A stretch of 64,000 bases of DNA from Hyphomicrobiales bacterium (GTDB taxonomy: Bacteria; Pseudomonadota; Alphaproteobacteria; Rhizobiales; Rhizobiaceae), in the NCBI GenBank assembly GCA_900468535.1, contig UBTY01000009.1, positions 186,001 to 250,000 on the forward strand, in the 5' to 3' direction. The translations under genes and the position numbers were made by a program. The notes beneath the pieces were generated by a model that was not told the origin of the DNA, did no database searches, and was given only the letters and a program-made list of their open reading frames with translations. Shown one piece after another: positions 26,522 to 35,034 of this stretch. Position 1 is the first letter of the stretch. Every line of letters starts with the position of its first letter.

Positions 26522-28996
26522 ATGCGGGGGAGACTGGCGAGTATTGGAGCGGAAACGACTCCGCTCAGCGAAGGCTGGAATCTGGTGCTGACGGAGCCAG
26601 ACGCTTGCGCCTCTCCGCACGAGTTGCCGCTATCCGGACATGTCATTCCTGCTGAAGTGCCTGGCACCGTTGCTGCTGCCCTGGAAAGAGCTGGGCTATT
26701 CGACCGTGAAAGTCCGCGGCCGCTCGACACGCAGGATGCCTGGTATGTCTGCCGCCTGTTCGACGCTCCGCCTGGTGATGCCATTCTCCGGTTCGAGGGT
26801 CTTGCGACGCTCTGCCATGTCTTTCTGAACGGCCAGGAGATCCTCGCTTCCGAAAGCATGTTTACCATGCATGAGGTCCCGGTCACGCTTTCGGGTGGTG
26901 ATGAACTGGCCATGTGTTTTCGCGCGCTGGCGCCGCGATTGTCGGAAAGTGGCCCGCGTGCGCGCTGGCGACCGCAGATGATTACGCCGCAAGGTCTGAA
27001 GAACGTCCGGACGACGCTGCTCGGCCGGATGCCCGGATGGTGTCCGGAAATTCATGCTGTCGGGCCCTGGCGTGCGGTGACGCTCGTCCGGCGCGATGTG
27101 GTTTCCATCGACAATGTTTCGGTGCGAGCGACACTTGAAGAGGATGGAACCGGCAAGCTCAGCGTCTCTCTCTATGCCGATGTCGACAATCCAAGTCTGA
27201 TGCTGCGATGTGCCGGTCGCGAGCAGCCGTTCGAGAAGGTGGGAGAGAAGCATTACTCCGCTATTCTCCGGTTGTCCGATGTCGAGGCCTGGTGGCCTCA
27301 CACGCATGGCGAACCACATCTCCATGCGTTTTCAATTGTCGTCGATGGTGTCGAGGTCGATGCCGGAAGAACCGGCTTTCGGCAGATCGAGGTCGACCGC
27401 GGTGAGGACGGCAGAGGCTTCGGACTGCGGCTGAACGGAGAGCCGGTTTTCTGCAGGGGTGCAGTCTGGACGACCGCCGACATCGTGCGGCTGCCGAGCG
27501 AGCGGCGTGACTACGAACCGTTCCTTCGTCTCGCCGCCGAGGCTGGGATGAACATGATCCGCGTCGGCGGGACCATGGCGTACGAAACGCCCGAGTTCTA
27601 TGCCCTGTGTGACGAGTTGGGCCTGCTCGTCTGGCAGGACTTCATGTTTGCCAACTTCGACTATCCGAAGAACGACAAGGCTTTCATGGCTCATGTGCAT
27701 GCCGAGGTGGAAGAATTTCTGCACGGCGTCCAAGGATCTCCGTCGATAGCGGTGCTTTGCGGCGGCAGCGAGATCTACCAGCAGGCGGCAATGCTCGGAC
27801 TTCCTGCCGAGTTCTGGAGCAATCCGATCACCGAGGAAGTCATTCCGGCAATCGCATCGCGGTTGCGGCCCGATGTGCCTTACATTCCGAACTCACCTTT
27901 CGGTGGGGCGATGCCGTTTTCACCGAATTCGGCGGTGACGCATTACTATGGTGTCGGCGCCTACATGCGCCCGCTAGCAGATGCGCGTCGCGCCGATGTG
28001 CGCTTCGCTGCGGAAAGCCTCGCCTTTGCGCATGTCCCGCAGCAGAAGACGTTGCAGCGATATCTCGATGTGCCGCCGGTCCACAGCCCCCTCTGGAAGG
28101 CGCGCGTACCCCGCGATCGCGGCGCCTCGTGGGATTTCGAGGACGTCAGGGATTTCTACCTCGGCGAACTTTACGACGTTGATCCGGCTGCCCTGCGTCG
28201 CGAAGACAAGGATCGCTATCTTGATCTCTCCCGAGCGGTCACCGGCGAGGTGCTCGAAGAGACTTTCGCGGAGTGGCGCAGGAGCGGCTCGCGCTGCAAT
28301 GGTGCGCTGGTCTGGACGCTCCAGGACCTGCTTCCGGGCCCCGGCTGGGGGGTGATCGATTCGACCGGAGAGCCGAAGCCGATCTGGTACGCGATGCGAC
28401 GTGCATTCCGGCCCGTGCAGGTGGTGTTGACGGACGAGGGAACCAACGGGCTCGACGTTCACGTCATCAACGAGACCAATCATATCCTGAAGCTTGATCT
28501 TGAGATCGTTTGCCTTCGTCGCGGCAAGCAGCACGTCGTCAGTGGCGGACGCATACTGACGCTGGAGCCGAGAAGCCGCGAAACCTTTGCGGCTACAGAC
28601 CTTTTCGGTGCGTTTTTCGATACGACATACGCGTTTCGCTTTGGGCCGCCATCACATGACGTCGTCGTCGCGCGGCTGCGCTTGCCGGATGGCGGGCTGG
28701 TTGTCGCGGATGCGTTCTATTTCCCGATCGGGCGCGCCAAGGCATGCCATGATGTCGATATCAGCGTCGCTCTCACACGCGACGACAAGCGCTGGTTCGC
28801 CGATCTGACAACGGATTGCCTTGCGCAATCGGTCCATCTGACCGCCGACGGCTTCAGGGCAAGCGACGACTGGTTTCATCTCGCTCCGGGAGCGCCGAAG
28901 CGTGTCGAGCTTTTACCCTTGCCGGGAAAAAGCGAGGAAGATGCCCCATCCGGCGAAGTCGCAAGCATCGGCTGTGCCCGATCCTTTGCATTCTAG
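26522..28996 (+). CDS. Glycoside hydrolase family 2 protein, beta-mannosidase-like
   Basis: 824 residues from the ATG at 26522 (GAGGG 9 bases upstream). N-terminal jelly-roll domain (to about 170), immunoglobulin-like domain, then a TIM barrel from about 280 to 610. The acid/base Glu417 in CGGSEIYQQ is preceded by Ser instead of the usual Asn of GH2 enzymes; the probable nucleophile is Glu498 (RFAAESLAFAH). No signal peptide is present, so it acts in the cytoplasm, which is odd for a scavenging glycosidase. Fifth gene of the carrier-protein run; may trim or remodel a cytoplasmic glycan intermediate. Confidence 0.85.
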   Translation: MRGRLASIGAETTPLSEGWNLVLTEPDACASPHELPLSGHVIPAEVPGTVAAALERAGLFDRESPRPLDTQDAWYVCRLFDAPPGDAILRFEGLATLCHVFLNGQEILASESMFTMHEVPVTLSGGDELAMCFRALAPRLSESGPRARWRPQMITPQGLKNVRTTLLGRMPGWCPEIHAVGPWRAVTLVRRDVVSIDNVSVRATLEEDGTGKLSVSLYADVDNPSLMLRCAGREQPFEKVGEKHYSAILRLSDVEAWWPHTHGEPHLHAFSIVVDGVEVDAGRTGFRQIEVDRGEDGRGFGLRLNGEPVFCRGAVWTTADIVRLPSERRDYEPFLRLAAEAGMNMIRVGGTMAYETPEFYALCDELGLLVWQDFMFANFDYPKNDKAFMAHVHAEVEEFLHGVQGSPSIAVLCGGSEIYQQAAMLGLPAEFWSNPITEEVIPAIASRLRPDVPYIPNSPFGGAMPFSPNSAVTHYYGVGAYMRPLADARRADVRFAAESLAFAHVPQQKTLQRYLDVPPVHSPLWKARVPRDRGASWDFEDVRDFYLGELYDVDPAALRREDKDRYLDLSRAVTGEVLEETFAEWRRSGSRCNGALVWTLQDLLPGPGWGVIDSTGEPKPIWYAMRRAFRPVQVVLTDEGTNGLDVHVINETNHILKLDLEIVCLRRGKQHVVSGGRILTLEPRSRETFAATDLFGAFFDTTYAFRFGPPSHDVVVARLRLPDGGLVVADAFYFPIGRAKACHDVDISVALTRDDKRWFADLTTDCLAQSVHLTADGFRASDDWFHLAPGAPKRVELLPLPGKSEEDAPSGEVASIGCARSFAF

Positions 28997-29093
28997 GCCG
29001 CGCGGTCCGGAAAAATCGACCGGCTTTGCAAACCAATTTTGAAAGACTTTCACATTAGCATGGCCGGCATCAGACGGCTTGAACGGGATTGAC

Positions 29094-32000
29094 ATGTCGA
29101 AGGGAATTATTGCGAATTCGGTGATGAACGGAGCTGCAGGCATGCTGCTGCTGCTGACCGGGTTCCTTTCGTCCATCATTACCGCCCGTCTTCTGGGACC
29201 GGAAGCAAACGGCATAATTGCATTCTCGCTCTGGCTCGTCGTTACAGGCGCCTCGATTGCTGAACTGGGATCGAGCATTACGCTTGGGAAGACGCTGCCG
29301 CAGCTGCAGGCCGAAGGGTTCGACGCGCGTCGCAGGCTGGGGTTCGCATCGCTGCTCGTCACTGTGATGCTGTGCTCGACGGTCGTTCTGGTTGGCCTTT
29401 ACGCCCTGTTCTTCCTGACTTCGGAGGAAATGCACTGGGCAAAGACGGCGCCCTCGATCGCATATGTGACCGCCGCGCTCTTCTTCGTTCAGTCGATCGG
29501 GTCGTTCGTCAAATTCTACCTCATCAGTGAGCGCAGGCTCGGGGATTTCTTCAAGCTCGCGATCGGTGTCTGCGTCCTGCAGCTTGTCGGTGTTGGCGCA
29601 GGAGCGATCTTCTACGGTGTCGAGGGCGTGCTTGTCGGCTATCTTCTCGGACAGCTCGTGTTCTTCGTCGCGACTCTGCCCATCCTCTTCACCAAGCGGG
29701 ATCGATGCGGCGTGCCGCTGAAGTATTTGGCAACCTCGTCCGTCATGATCGCGGCGCAGTTCCTGATCGACTCGATCTTCCTGAACAGGGTCGAAATTCT
29801 CTTCCTGCAGCAGTTCTGGTCGGTCGAAATGGTCGGCTTCTATGCGGTGGGTCTGTCGATCGCCAATATCGCGCTGCAGCTGCCCATCCAAATGACCGGC
29901 AGCCTCTTGCCCTACTATTCCGAGCGGCGGCACACGAGCGACGACCGCGCCTTGCCGGTAGAGGTTTTCGCGGCCGTTACACGCAGCATGGCCTACATCA
30001 TTCTGCCGATGAGTTTCGGGCTTGCAGCCATTTCCGGCGAGTTGGTCCGGGTCATCTTCGGCGAAGCTTTCGACAGAAGCGGCACTGTCGTGGCACTGCT
30101 CGCGCTTGCTGCGCCCTCTTATACGTTCATGCAGACCCTGAGCCTCTATCTTCTGTCGATGGACAGGGTGCGCGATCGCGTTCGCGTCAGCGTCGTTGCC
30201 GCCGCGATCATGACGCTCGGATGTCTTGTGGTTGTGCCCTACTTCGCCGCCGAGGGCGCTGCAGTCGTCAGAATCGCCGTGTTCACGATAATGTGCGTGA
30301 TCATGGTTCGCCAGACTGGGTTCGGGAATCAGCTTTCAGGTCTATATGTAAGCCTATTGAAGACGATGACGTCAGCGGCCATTTGCGCTTGTATTGCTAT
30401 CGTTGTTTTACACTTCCTAAACGGTTCTGTTGGACTTTTGATCGCAATAACGGCCGGGGGGCTCGGTTATATTGTCGCATTGAATATCCTGAACGTAATT
30501 CCGTCCGAGGATGCCGAGGTTATGCTTTCAATTGTGGAGAAAATGCCTAGCTCGCTCAGAGGGCGTGCCAGGAAGGCTGTGGAGTTCATAGCGCCCGTCA
30601 ATCGCGACAGGGCCGAAGAGACGGCTCCAGCCGATGTCCAGTCGGATGACGATCTCTATGCGGGAACCGCGGACGGCGCCGGCCGGGAGGCAGCGATTCC
30701 GTTTGCGTTCGGTGAGACGGTCGCACTGTTCAAGCCGGAGACCACAGGCGTCAAAAAGCGCTCGACCGCGGTACTTTTCGTCAACCCCTGGGGTTTCGAG
30801 GAAATGTGCACCCGGCGCTTCTTCCGCGTTGCAGCCGAGCATTTCGCAGATGTTGGCGTGCCGAGTCTCCGGTTCGATTATCCGAACACCGGCGATGCGC
30901 TCGATCTCGGAGCTGCGCCTGCGAGCCTCGCGGTCTGGGAAGATTCGATCCGTTTGCACGCTGAGAAACTCAAGGAGCTCAGCGGTTGCGATCGCATCGT
31001 GTTCGTGGCCCAGGGCCTCGGTGCTACGCTGGCGCAACGGATTGGCCACACGATAGATGGTCTGGATGCCGTCGTCATGCTCGGCCCGGTTCTCAACGGT
31101 CGTTCCTACCTGCGCGAGCTCAGCGCATGGTCGAAGTTCATCAATCATCATCTCGGCCTGACGGAGGACGATCTTCCGAAGGACCAGCACATCATTGCCG
31201 GTCTCGTTCTGCCTGACGGCATTGCGGCCGAATTGTCCAAGCTGAAGATCGGAACGCCGGAACGGATTGCCGCTCCTCGTTACCTTATCCTGGAGCGTCC
31301 GTCGCGTGCCGACGAGACGGCTTTCGCCGACGGCCTCGGCGCTCTTGGCGCTGCGGTCGAGCAGCGGCCATTCGATGGCTATGACGATCTCGTAACCGAT
31401 CCGCTGTTCGCCAAGGTTCCGCTTGGCACGGTACACATGCTTGCCGAATGGATGGATGCGCACACGTCGCTCGATAGCAACGATGCGCGGTCCGTACAGG
31501 CCGTCGATGCCGGAGTGCTCAAAGGAAACGGCTTCGAAGAGGTGCCGGTACGCTTCGGTGAGTTCAATCACCTTGTCGGCGTGATCTGCCGTCCTGTCGG
31601 ACCCGCAAGCGGAAACGCCGTGCTGTTTCTCTCGACCGCCTATGACCGTCATTGCGGTTGGGGGCGGACGATCGTCGATATGGCCCGCAATCTGGCATTG
31701 GAGGGAGTTGCCTCGCTGCGGTTCGACTCGGCAAATGCTGGCGATAGTCCGCCACGGCCCGATGCGCCGGCTCAGATTCTCTACTCGGCTACTCAGAACG
31801 AGGATGCACGCGCGGCCGTGGATCTGCTGGAGACTGTCGTTCCCGGCCCGCTGATGGTGGCAGGGCGATGCAGCGGCGGATATCTGGCGATCCGGGCGGC
31901 TGTCGCGGACGACCGCCTGAAAGCAGCGGTGTCGATCAATCCGTTCGTGTTCTATTGGGATCCGAATCTGGCCGTCGAGAAGAGGCACGTGGTTTCCGTT

Positions 32001-32420
32001 CCACGCAGCTTCGAGGATTACGGCGAGCGCCTGGCGAGCATGGATACGTTCAAGCGCCTGATACGTGGCGACGTCGACATCAAGGCGGCTGTCAAGAATG
32101 TGTTCATTGCCTTCGCGCGACGCATGTCGGTGCGCATTGCTCCGCTGATCGAATACCTGCCGGGCCGTCGCCACACCGCTGTCGAGGTCAAGCGGTCGTT
32201 CTCGATCTTCGGCAAGCGAAAGGTGCCGCTAACGCTGATCTACAGTGAGGGCGATGTCGGTCTCGAGCATATGTACTTCCATTTCGGCCCGGGTGGCCGG
32301 AAGTTCGCGCGCCATCCGAATGTCCGGCTGGTGATGCTGGCCGACGCCGATCACAACCTTACGCCGCCGGAATCACGGCGAACCGTGTTCCAGGAAATCG
32401 TTCGGCTGGCAAAGGGTTAA
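29094..32420 (+). CDS. Fusion of a Wzx-like oligosaccharide flippase with two alpha/beta-hydrolase domains
   Basis: 1108 residues in one uninterrupted frame. Residues about 1-470 are a polysaccharide flippase (MOP superfamily; 12 or more helices, with SSIITARLLGPEANGIIAFS near the start). A charged linker follows. Hydrolase domain A (about 553-800) has FVNPWGFEEM and SLRFDYPNTGD, but its nucleophile elbow AQGLG places Gly641 where Ser is needed, so it is probably inactive. Domain B (about 830-1108) has SLRFDSANAGDS and GRCSG with Cys926 as possible nucleophile, plus His1087 in DADHNL. It follows GH2 by 97 bases and meets the GT4 gene tail to tail. Confidence 0.85.
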   Translation: MSKGIIANSVMNGAAGMLLLLTGFLSSIITARLLGPEANGIIAFSLWLVVTGASIAELGSSITLGKTLPQLQAEGFDARRRLGFASLLVTVMLCSTVVLVGLYALFFLTSEEMHWAKTAPSIAYVTAALFFVQSIGSFVKFYLISERRLGDFFKLAIGVCVLQLVGVGAGAIFYGVEGVLVGYLLGQLVFFVATLPILFTKRDRCGVPLKYLATSSVMIAAQFLIDSIFLNRVEILFLQQFWSVEMVGFYAVGLSIANIALQLPIQMTGSLLPYYSERRHTSDDRALPVEVFAAVTRSMAYIILPMSFGLAAISGELVRVIFGEAFDRSGTVVALLALAAPSYTFMQTLSLYLLSMDRVRDRVRVSVVAAAIMTLGCLVVVPYFAAEGAAVVRIAVFTIMCVIMVRQTGFGNQLSGLYVSLLKTMTSAAICACIAIVVLHFLNGSVGLLIAITAGGLGYIVALNILNVIPSEDAEVMLSIVEKMPSSLRGRARKAVEFIAPVNRDRAEETAPADVQSDDDLYAGTADGAGREAAIPFAFGETVALFKPETTGVKKRSTAVLFVNPWGFEEMCTRRFFRVAAEHFADVGVPSLRFDYPNTGDALDLGAAPASLAVWEDSIRLHAEKLKELSGCDRIVFVAQGLGATLAQRIGHTIDGLDAVVMLGPVLNGRSYLRELSAWSKFINHHLGLTEDDLPKDQHIIAGLVLPDGIAAELSKLKIGTPERIAAPRYLILERPSRADETAFADGLGALGAAVEQRPFDGYDDLVTDPLFAKVPLGTVHMLAEWMDAHTSLDSNDARSVQAVDAGVLKGNGFEEVPVRFGEFNHLVGVICRPVGPASGNAVLFLSTAYDRHCGWGRTIVDMARNLALEGVASLRFDSANAGDSPPRPDAPAQILYSATQNEDARAAVDLLETVVPGPLMVAGRCSGGYLAIRAAVADDRLKAAVSINPFVFYWDPNLAVEKRHVVSVPRSFEDYGERLASMDTFKRLIRGDVDIKAAVKNVFIAFARRMSVRIAPLIEYLPGRRHTAVEVKRSFSIFGKRKVPLTLIYSEGDVGLEHMYFHFGPGGRKFARHPNVRLVMLADADHNLTPPESRRTVFQEIVRLAKG

Positions 32421-32427
32421 GGCCGGC

Positions 32428-33594
32428 TCAGCCGGCGATCAGCTGCTCGTAGACCGAGATGTATCGGTCTGCGACGACGTCCCAGGAATAATCACCTGCT
32501 TCTTTCAGCAGTTGCGCCCGAATTGCGGGCGCTTTTGCCTGAAGACGTTCGAAGGCTGCGTCCAGCGCGTCTGCCGCCGTCGCCGCATCGGAAAAGTCCG
32601 TCACCGAGATCTGTTCGTGGCGTTCCGCCAGTGTCTTGTAGGCTTCGTTGGCATTCAGCACTGGCAGGAGGCCTGCGCTCATAGCCTCCAGCGCGACGAG
32701 ACCGAATCCTTCGTAAGCCGACGCCGACGCGAAGATCGACGCGCCTGACATGATCTGGCGAATGGCGTCGTTTTCAGGCGAAACGTGGATCGTGATTGCC
32801 GTTTCGATACCGAGTTTCTTGGCCTGCTCGACAAGCTCGTTTCGGCTCAGATCATACTCCACCCCGATGATATCGAGATGCCAGTCTTCCGATCGGGTCC
32901 TCAAGGCGGCAAGGCTCGCGAGCAGATTATCCAGCCGCTTGTTCGCCGAGAATCGGCCGATGGTGACGATTCGACGCCGCGGGATCCTGGAAGCCTTGTC
33001 TGCAAACTTGCCGATATCTGCACCGTTCTCGATGACGATGGTCCGGCTCGGCGCAATCTTCGAGAACTGCCGGAGATCGGACATGCTGCAGCCGATCACC
33101 TTGTCGTAGGCCATGGCTGAAAGGCGGGTGATGGTCTGAAACCAAACCTTCTTCAGGGATGCGTAGTTCGGGGTGTGGAAGAAACCGCCATGCGTCGTCA
33201 CGACCATCGGCTTCCGATGCATCGGCCGCCCCCAGGCGAGCGCGTCGTAAAAGAAATCGATCGCGTGGACGTGGATGAGATCAGCGTCCGAGAGGTGGCG
33301 GAAGACCTGCGGCGCGATCGGATATCGCGTGCTGCCCGACCACGGGATACGGACGACCTCAGTGCCGTTTATGAACTCATGAGCCGGCAGTTTGGAATCG
33401 GGCGTCGTGAACAGCGAGTCCAAGGTAACGACCCGGACGCGGTAACCGCGCTTGAGCGTGTGCTTTGCAAGGTTTGAGACAACGTCTTCCAGGCCGCCGC
33501 GGTTCGGCAGGAACTGGCGGATGACGTGGACGATCAGCGGCGCGGAAGCGACTGATGGCTCTGCGTCTTTGACGTAGGTTTCGACGGCTGACAT
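32428..33594 (-). CDS. GT4-family glycosyltransferase
   Basis: 388 residues with the GT-B fold. The N-terminal domain has FLPNRGGLEDVVSNLAKH (donor/acceptor loop) and the C-terminal half begins IVTIGRFSANKRLDNLL; the EX7E motif is EGFGLVALE in SASAYEGFGLVALEAMSAG. No signal peptide or membrane helix; such enzymes add a sugar from a nucleotide donor to a lipid-linked glycan at the inner membrane face. GGGGTGAG precedes the ATG. It is convergent with the flippase fusion gene (7-base gap) and probably works in the same glycan pathway. Confidence 0.9.
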   Translation of the reverse strand: MSAVETYVKDAEPSVASAPLIVHVIRQFLPNRGGLEDVVSNLAKHTLKRGYRVRVVTLDSLFTTPDSKLPAHEFINGTEVVRIPWSGSTRYPIAPQVFRHLSDADLIHVHAIDFFYDALAWGRPMHRKPMVVTTHGGFFHTPNYASLKKVWFQTITRLSAMAYDKVIGCSMSDLRQFSKIAPSRTIVIENGADIGKFADKASRIPRRRIVTIGRFSANKRLDNLLASLAALRTRSEDWHLDIIGVEYDLSRNELVEQAKKLGIETAITIHVSPENDAIRQIMSGASIFASASAYEGFGLVALEAMSAGLLPVLNANEAYKTLAERHEQISVTDFSDAATAADALDAAFERLQAKAPAIRAQLLKEAGDYSWDVVADRYISVYEQLIAG

Positions 33595-33665
33595 GGCTCA
33601 CCCCTTTGGCCGCACATGGCCAAGAGTTACAATCCAGCCAACAGAACTACGCGCGTCGTTAAGGT

Positions 33666-33679
33666 GGCGTTTAAACGCC
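33666..33679. promoter_or_regulatory. Short perfect palindrome between the GT4 and RAM-domain genes
   Basis: GGCGTTTAAACGCC is a 14-bp perfect palindrome in a 135-base gap, about 72 bases upstream of the GT4 start. No T tract follows on either strand, so an operator is more likely than a terminator. The binding protein is unknown. Confidence 0.3.
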
Positions 33680-33729
33680 GTCTTTGCTGATTTTAGTCGT
33701 CGGCAAAGTTAACCGATCATGATCCGCAA

Positions 33730-33966
33730 TCAGAATGCCTTGAAGGTCAGCGTCGTCAGCGAGCGGACAATGCCCGGGATATTGGCAATGTTGTCGTTAA
33801 TGAATTTTCCGATGTCCTGCCCGTCCTGGATGTAGACTTTCAGGAGAAGGTCATAGTCGCCGCTCGTGGAATAAAGCTCCGACACCAGTTCGGTCTGGTA
33901 GATGGCGTCGGCAACTTCATAGGTCTTGCCTGGAGCGCACTGGAGCTGGACGAAAATCGGCTTCAT
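33730..33966 (-). CDS. Stand-alone Lrp/AsnC ligand-binding (RAM) domain protein
   Basis: 78 residues from the ATG at 33966, with AGGA 8 bases upstream. The whole protein is the effector-binding domain of Lrp/AsnC regulators (MKPIFVQLQCAPGKTYEVAD, then TSGDYDLLLKVY) without the DNA-binding helix-turn-helix. Such proteins form ring-like oligomers, bind amino acids and can modulate full-length Lrp paralogues. The gene lies 68 bases beyond the stop of the LysR gene on the same strand, so they might be co-transcribed. Confidence 0.85.
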   Translation of the reverse strand: MKPIFVQLQCAPGKTYEVADAIYQTELVSELYSTSGDYDLLLKVYIQDGQDIGKFINDNIANIPGIVRSLTTLTFKAF

Positions 33967-34034
33967 GGGGAGTTCCTGCGTAGAATTCAGTTCGGGCCGC
34001 ATAATGGTCGAAATGACCGTGTGGACGCAAGCTG

Positions 34035-34925
34035 TTATGCCGAAGCTTCCTTTACGATCCAGTCGCGAAAGGCCGCGAGGGGCGCATAATCCGCACGCTC
34101 AGGAGGATAGGCGAGATAATATCGCTCGCTGCTTTCCGTTTCGCGATCGACGGCGGCGACGAGGTCGCCTCTCTTGCGCTCCTCTTCGATCAGGAATGTC
34201 GGCAGCAGCGCTACCCCGAGACCAGCGATAGCAGCCTGGGCGGCGGTCGCGAACTGATCGAACAGCATGCCATGTACGTTCTGGAACGGCACGCCATTGT
34301 CGCCGAACCATTGCTCCCAAGCATCCGGTCGCGTTGTCAGATGCAGCAGCGGCAGGTCGAGCAGGTCCTCCGCGCTGCTGATCGAGTGGAGATCGCGGAA
34401 GGCCGGGCTGCAGGCGGGGACGGTTCTCTCGGACATCAGAAATGTCAGCTCGGCTCCCGGCCAATGGGCATGACCGAAATGGATGGCGGCGTCGATCGAA
34501 TCGAGCCGGAAGTCGAACGAGGAGAGCCGCGTGACGAGGTTGATAGTCACGCCGGGATTGGTTGCCAGAAAACGGCCGAGGCGAGGCGCCAGCCATCGTG
34601 TTCCGAAGGTTGGGAGAATGGCGAGGTTGAGCGTGCCTCCGTGCGGATTGGCGCGCAGGTTCAGCGAGGCGTTGGAAATACGCCGCAATGCTTCGCGGAT
34701 CTCGCGAGCATAGCTGTCGCCGGCCAGCGTCAATCGCACCGTCTGGCGCTCGCGAATGAAAAGTTCGACGCCGAGTTGCTCTTCCAGAGCCCTGATCTGC
34801 CTGCTGACTGCACTCTGCGTCAGGTCCAGTTCGCGTGCGGCGGCGGTGACGCTGCCGGTTCTCGCCACGGATTCGAAGGCGCTGAGCAGCGATGTGGAAG
34901 GTAAAAAACGCCGTGAAGGCAGCAT
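34035..34925 (-). CDS. LysR-family transcriptional regulator
   Basis: 296 residues: winged HTH at the N-terminus (SVTAAARELDLTQSAVSRQIRALEEQLGVELFIRERQTVRLT) and a periplasmic-binding-like effector domain of the GcvA group (LAILPTFGTRWLAPRL). Divergent from the hglS-amaA-amaB genes with a 109-base gap carrying a LysR-type box. It probably activates those genes in response to a lysine-derived compound. The effector is not identified. Confidence 0.92.
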   Translation of the reverse strand: MLPSRRFLPSTSLLSAFESVARTGSVTAAARELDLTQSAVSRQIRALEEQLGVELFIRERQTVRLTLAGDSYAREIREALRRISNASLNLRANPHGGTLNLAILPTFGTRWLAPRLGRFLATNPGVTINLVTRLSSFDFRLDSIDAAIHFGHAHWPGAELTFLMSERTVPACSPAFRDLHSISSAEDLLDLPLLHLTTRPDAWEQWFGDNGVPFQNVHGMLFDQFATAAQAAIAGLGVALLPTFLIEEERKRGDLVAAVDRETESSERYYLAYPPERADYAPLAAFRDWIVKEASA

Positions 34926-34929
34926 GGGT

Positions 34930-34946
34930 CATTCCATTTGAGAATG
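34930..34946. promoter_or_regulatory. Candidate LysR-type operator
   Basis: CATTC-CATTTGA-GAATG is a dyad with a 7-base centre, containing the T-N11-A spacing of LysR boxes. It starts 5 bases upstream of the lysR ATG, between this gene and hglS. The fit to one family member cannot be tested here. Confidence 0.45.
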
Positions 34947-35034
34947 AGCTATTTCCTAAATGTCGATATTTCTAGGTTCTGCGTGCTTGTAAAGGACTCT
35001 ATCGATCAAATTCGGAATGAACGCGGAGTTCACC

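Noticed and set aside
30528-32174. Open frame of about 548 codons opposite the flippase-hydrolase fusion
   Set aside because: Antisense to conserved hydrolase motifs, no ribosome site, and His/Arg-rich composition typical of shadow frames.
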